From Glossina fuscipes (taxonomy: Eukaryota > Arthropoda > Insecta > Diptera > Glossinidae), in the NCBI RefSeq assembly GCF_014805625.2, contig NW_023998433.1:5687798-5751797 (forward strand): a stretch of DNA of 64,000 bases, written 5' to 3'. The stretch's first letter is position 1. Every line of letters begins with the position of its first letter. The notes beneath the pieces are model-generated. The model was not told the origin of the DNA. It worked only from the letters and a program-made list of their open reading frames with translations, and made no database searches. Both the position numbers and the translations under genes were made by a program. Below are positions 61,720-64,000 of this stretch, piece after piece.

Positions 61720-61806
61720 TATCCGCCTGAGTAGCCGCAGGCGAGGAATCTCGACTAGCAAGTCAATGGTCGTGGGTTCGAATCTCAAGTGCGGTAGAGT
61801 TTTTAA
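61720..61806 (+). repeat. tRNA-like segment, possible SINE head
   Basis: GGTTCGAATCT at 61775-61785 matches the RNA polymerase III B-box at 10 of 11 positions. It lies in a near-complete T-arm (gtggg-ttcgaat-ctcaa, one mismatch). Upstream, TAGCCGCAGG at about 61732-61741 is an imperfect A-box. CCGC (61723-61726) and GCGG (61791-61794) could pair as a short acceptor stem. A T-run at 61800-61804 could stop polymerase III. The full cloverleaf does not fold well, so this is more likely a tRNA-derived SINE or tRNA pseudogene than a working tRNA. Confidence 0.5.
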
Positions 61807-64000
61807 TAAAAGCCGATAGCCTTAGATGCTAGTGCTTTTAAGAGTTTAGTCATAGAATTTATTTCCCACTTGTTTTTTCTCATATATTCCTTGAATAACA
61901 TTCCGAAACTAATACAAAAGCATTCGACCAGCAGCTAATGCTGAATGTTCCTTCGCCCGTCCGCCTGTCGGCCTTTCTGTCTGTCCGCCTACATCTCTAT
62001 CTATATTTCGATGTGATGTCTGTGGCAAACATTGTCCTGATCGTAAAAATTAAGATATCGACCTCAAATTCGGTGAAAACTTTGAAATCTTGTGTAAAAC
62101 GGAAACACCCTTTGTTTTCAAAGAAATGAAAAAGGGTATTTTGCTCATTCTGGATGGGATGTATGAAATATTCATCCAGAGCCGAACGTTATTCTTTTAC
62201 TTTCTTATAATCTTTTCATTTTTCCCTCTTCATCGAACGATTGTATGTAACATAAATTATGTGTTTATAGATCGAAATTGATCATTTAACGCTTTTGAAT
62301 GTAGAATCAGCGTAGATAATTTTAAGTGAAAACTTTTACGAAATTAAAGAAATCGTTGTCTCTGTAAACATTTTACTAATAAAGAGATAAAAAGAAAAAA
62401 CCGGGTTGACTTTTTTACTTTATTGTAGTGAGAAACCATTGAATTTTTTTTCTTCATAGCTTTCTTTCTAGCTAGCTACCTTGTTAATTGAAATAGTACG
62501 TAGTGCGGTAAGAACCAGTTTCCATTTCGGCGATCCGTACCAAGACAACAGTTTTTTTTAAATTTTCTCCAATAACAATTTCATCCATTGCATAATCTTT
62601 TTTATGTTTCCCTTGAAATTCGATAAATAATAAAGAATAATACAGCATTTATAAACAGATTAACATTGACAGCAGTGTTGTTTGTCATTGATTATTTTAA
62701 TCTTTGGTTTTAAGAATAGTTAAATGTGTAACGAAAGCATTCATAAACCATACCTGCTCAATCTCTTTTGTCATCTATAATATGGTGCACGCAGTTAATC
62801 TGAATATAGATTTGTAATCAACCACAATCATTAAGATACACAACCTCTTTATGAGTAGCTACTGGTTTTGTTTGAAAATTAATATGTTGAAGGTTTTTGT
62901 AATTGTTGTCGTTACATTTTGGAACGGATCGTTACATAATCACGCATCAAATCTTAAAAATTTAGTTTGTTTGTTTTTTTTAGGTCTGCGTGTTGTTATT
63001 ATGAGTTTTGTGTTTAAGCTTTAATGTTTATTGCATATTCAATTATATGTGGGAAAGAATTTGAGATCATGTAAAACCTCTCAAACTACGAGCATATCAG
63101 ATGTTAAAATGTCGCAATTTTATTAAATTCAATAGAAAAGTTATTAAAGCAACCACGGTTGAAACTATATGTAGACGAAAATGTTACGCAGAGAGAAAAA
63201 CGATGATACGGAAAAAGAAAGTTTAAAAATAAGATTAAAAATGAATTTAATATATTTAATGATATCGTGTAGACGTGCGCGTGTATATTAATGGAAATAC
63301 TGCGGATTTTTTATTAAGCAAAAGCAAGAGACCAATAGAAAAACTATATTCGCTCTCAATTATCTTCTGTATTAGTATATGAGAATGAGTAAATAGGCTG
63401 GTCAATACCATATTAACTCTGCGATCTAAAATGGTTTTAAAATAAATATTATGATTAAATTCAATAAACAATTTGATCTAGTAGACTTCAGGTGAACCTT
63501 TTTTTTTTTCTTTCAAGCCTATCTTGGACATCCTTTTCTTTATTTATATACAACATTATGACCGGGAAGTGATAGTCAACGATCATTTTTTCGCGACTGT
63601 TACCCTTTACGTGCGGCAGTTACCTCGTATATAATAGGGGCTTAGTAAGGTGTAGTATGGTACTGATATGGCGCCGCGGAGGGATTTAAAGAAACTTTGT
63701 TTCTAATATCCACTAAAAGCTTAGATTGGAAGGTAGAGATAAGGAATAACTATACCGTAAGCACATGCAATATTTGTTTAAAAAAATAAGCGAATGTATA
63801 ATATATTCATTTACCTATAGTTTAATGTGCATGAGTTCATTTAAATAATTATTGAATTTTAAGTCAAGCTTTTTTAATTTTTGGCTATTGGGAAAATTTG
63901 GAATTCGAATACATTTCAAAAAAATTATAAATTTAAAAAAATAAATTTTACTTCTCTTAATAAAATGTCAAGGATGCCCGTTCTTCAACCGCATTGCCCG
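61807..64000. other. AT-rich non-coding DNA to the window end
   Basis: No gene is recognised. The segment 61950-62180 has gtccgcctgtcggcc-like motifs and a wording reminiscent of decayed fly repeats. A T-run lies at about 63500-63509. A less AT-rich patch at 63550-63700 (including tggcgccgcgg) is unexplained. Confidence 0.45.

Noticed and set aside
61720..61806. A functional tRNA gene
   Set aside because: The acceptor stem is short and bulged, the anticodon loop does not form properly, and the A-box is imperfect. Kept only as tRNA-like.
63668..63685. tggcgccgcggaggga, reminiscent of an LTR primer-binding site
   Set aside because: It does not extend to a good match with a tRNA end that I know, and no LTR or gag/pol trace lies next to it.

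Overview
This window looks like AT-rich intergenic or intronic DNA from an insect, most likely a higher (brachyceran) fly. The evidence is the eukaryotic, strongly A/T-biased sequence with many homopolymer and dinucleotide runs, and its load of insect-type transposons: mariner, Tc1, possible piggyBac, BEL/Pao and Jockey-like elements. I cannot name the species; a tephritid-like fly is a guess. I found no complete host gene. Almost every protein-coding trace is a transposon relic, and only one short splice-bounded open stretch (33389-33445) could be a host exon.

Left part (1-15.4 kb) is a transposon cluster. It starts with the 3' end of a Jockey-like retrotransposon (1-1202, + strand). A nearly intact 1282-bp mariner follows (3971-5252, - strand), with 29-bp terminal repeats, a TA duplication and one in-frame stop in the transposase. 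Next is a decayed BEL/Pao retrotransposon (about 7177-11290, +), in which a 5' LTR, primer-binding site, gag zinc knuckles, reverse transcriptase and RNase H can be traced; part of a second mariner lies inside it. A second non-LTR element (about 11860-14570, +) has endonuclease and reverse-transcriptase traces and is interrupted by an LTR-like insert. A possible piggyBac transposase scrap ends the cluster (to about 15364).

Middle part (15.4-46 kb) is mostly featureless AT-rich DNA. It holds microsatellites, a tandem duplication near 18.9 kb, at least four degenerate copies of one dispersed repeat family (27.1-28.6 kb and 38.5-40.3 kb), an odd TAGTTAAC-like patterned block (29.2-29.8 kb), a reverse-transcriptase relic on the minus strand (35.5-36.0 kb), and a weak mariner-like trace (42.5 kb).

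Right part (46-64 kb) has a second copy of the Jockey-like element in reverse orientation (about 46200-48980, -). That copy keeps its 5' region and ORF1 zinc finger but has lost the endonuclease and the catalytic FADD box. Beyond it lie another non-LTR 3' end with a poly(A) tail (49.2-50.06 kb), a 0.5-kb block of TTCATATAT-like repeats (51.8-52.35 kb), a Tc1 relic (54.1-54.6 kb), a degenerate mariner (56.05-57.0 kb), one more mariner-like end (59.56 kb), and a tRNA-like, possibly SINE-derived segment (61.72 kb).

Nothing here forms a cellular pathway or a new multi-gene system that I can support. The notable content is the structure and nesting of the mobile elements, plus a few unexplained non-coding patterns.
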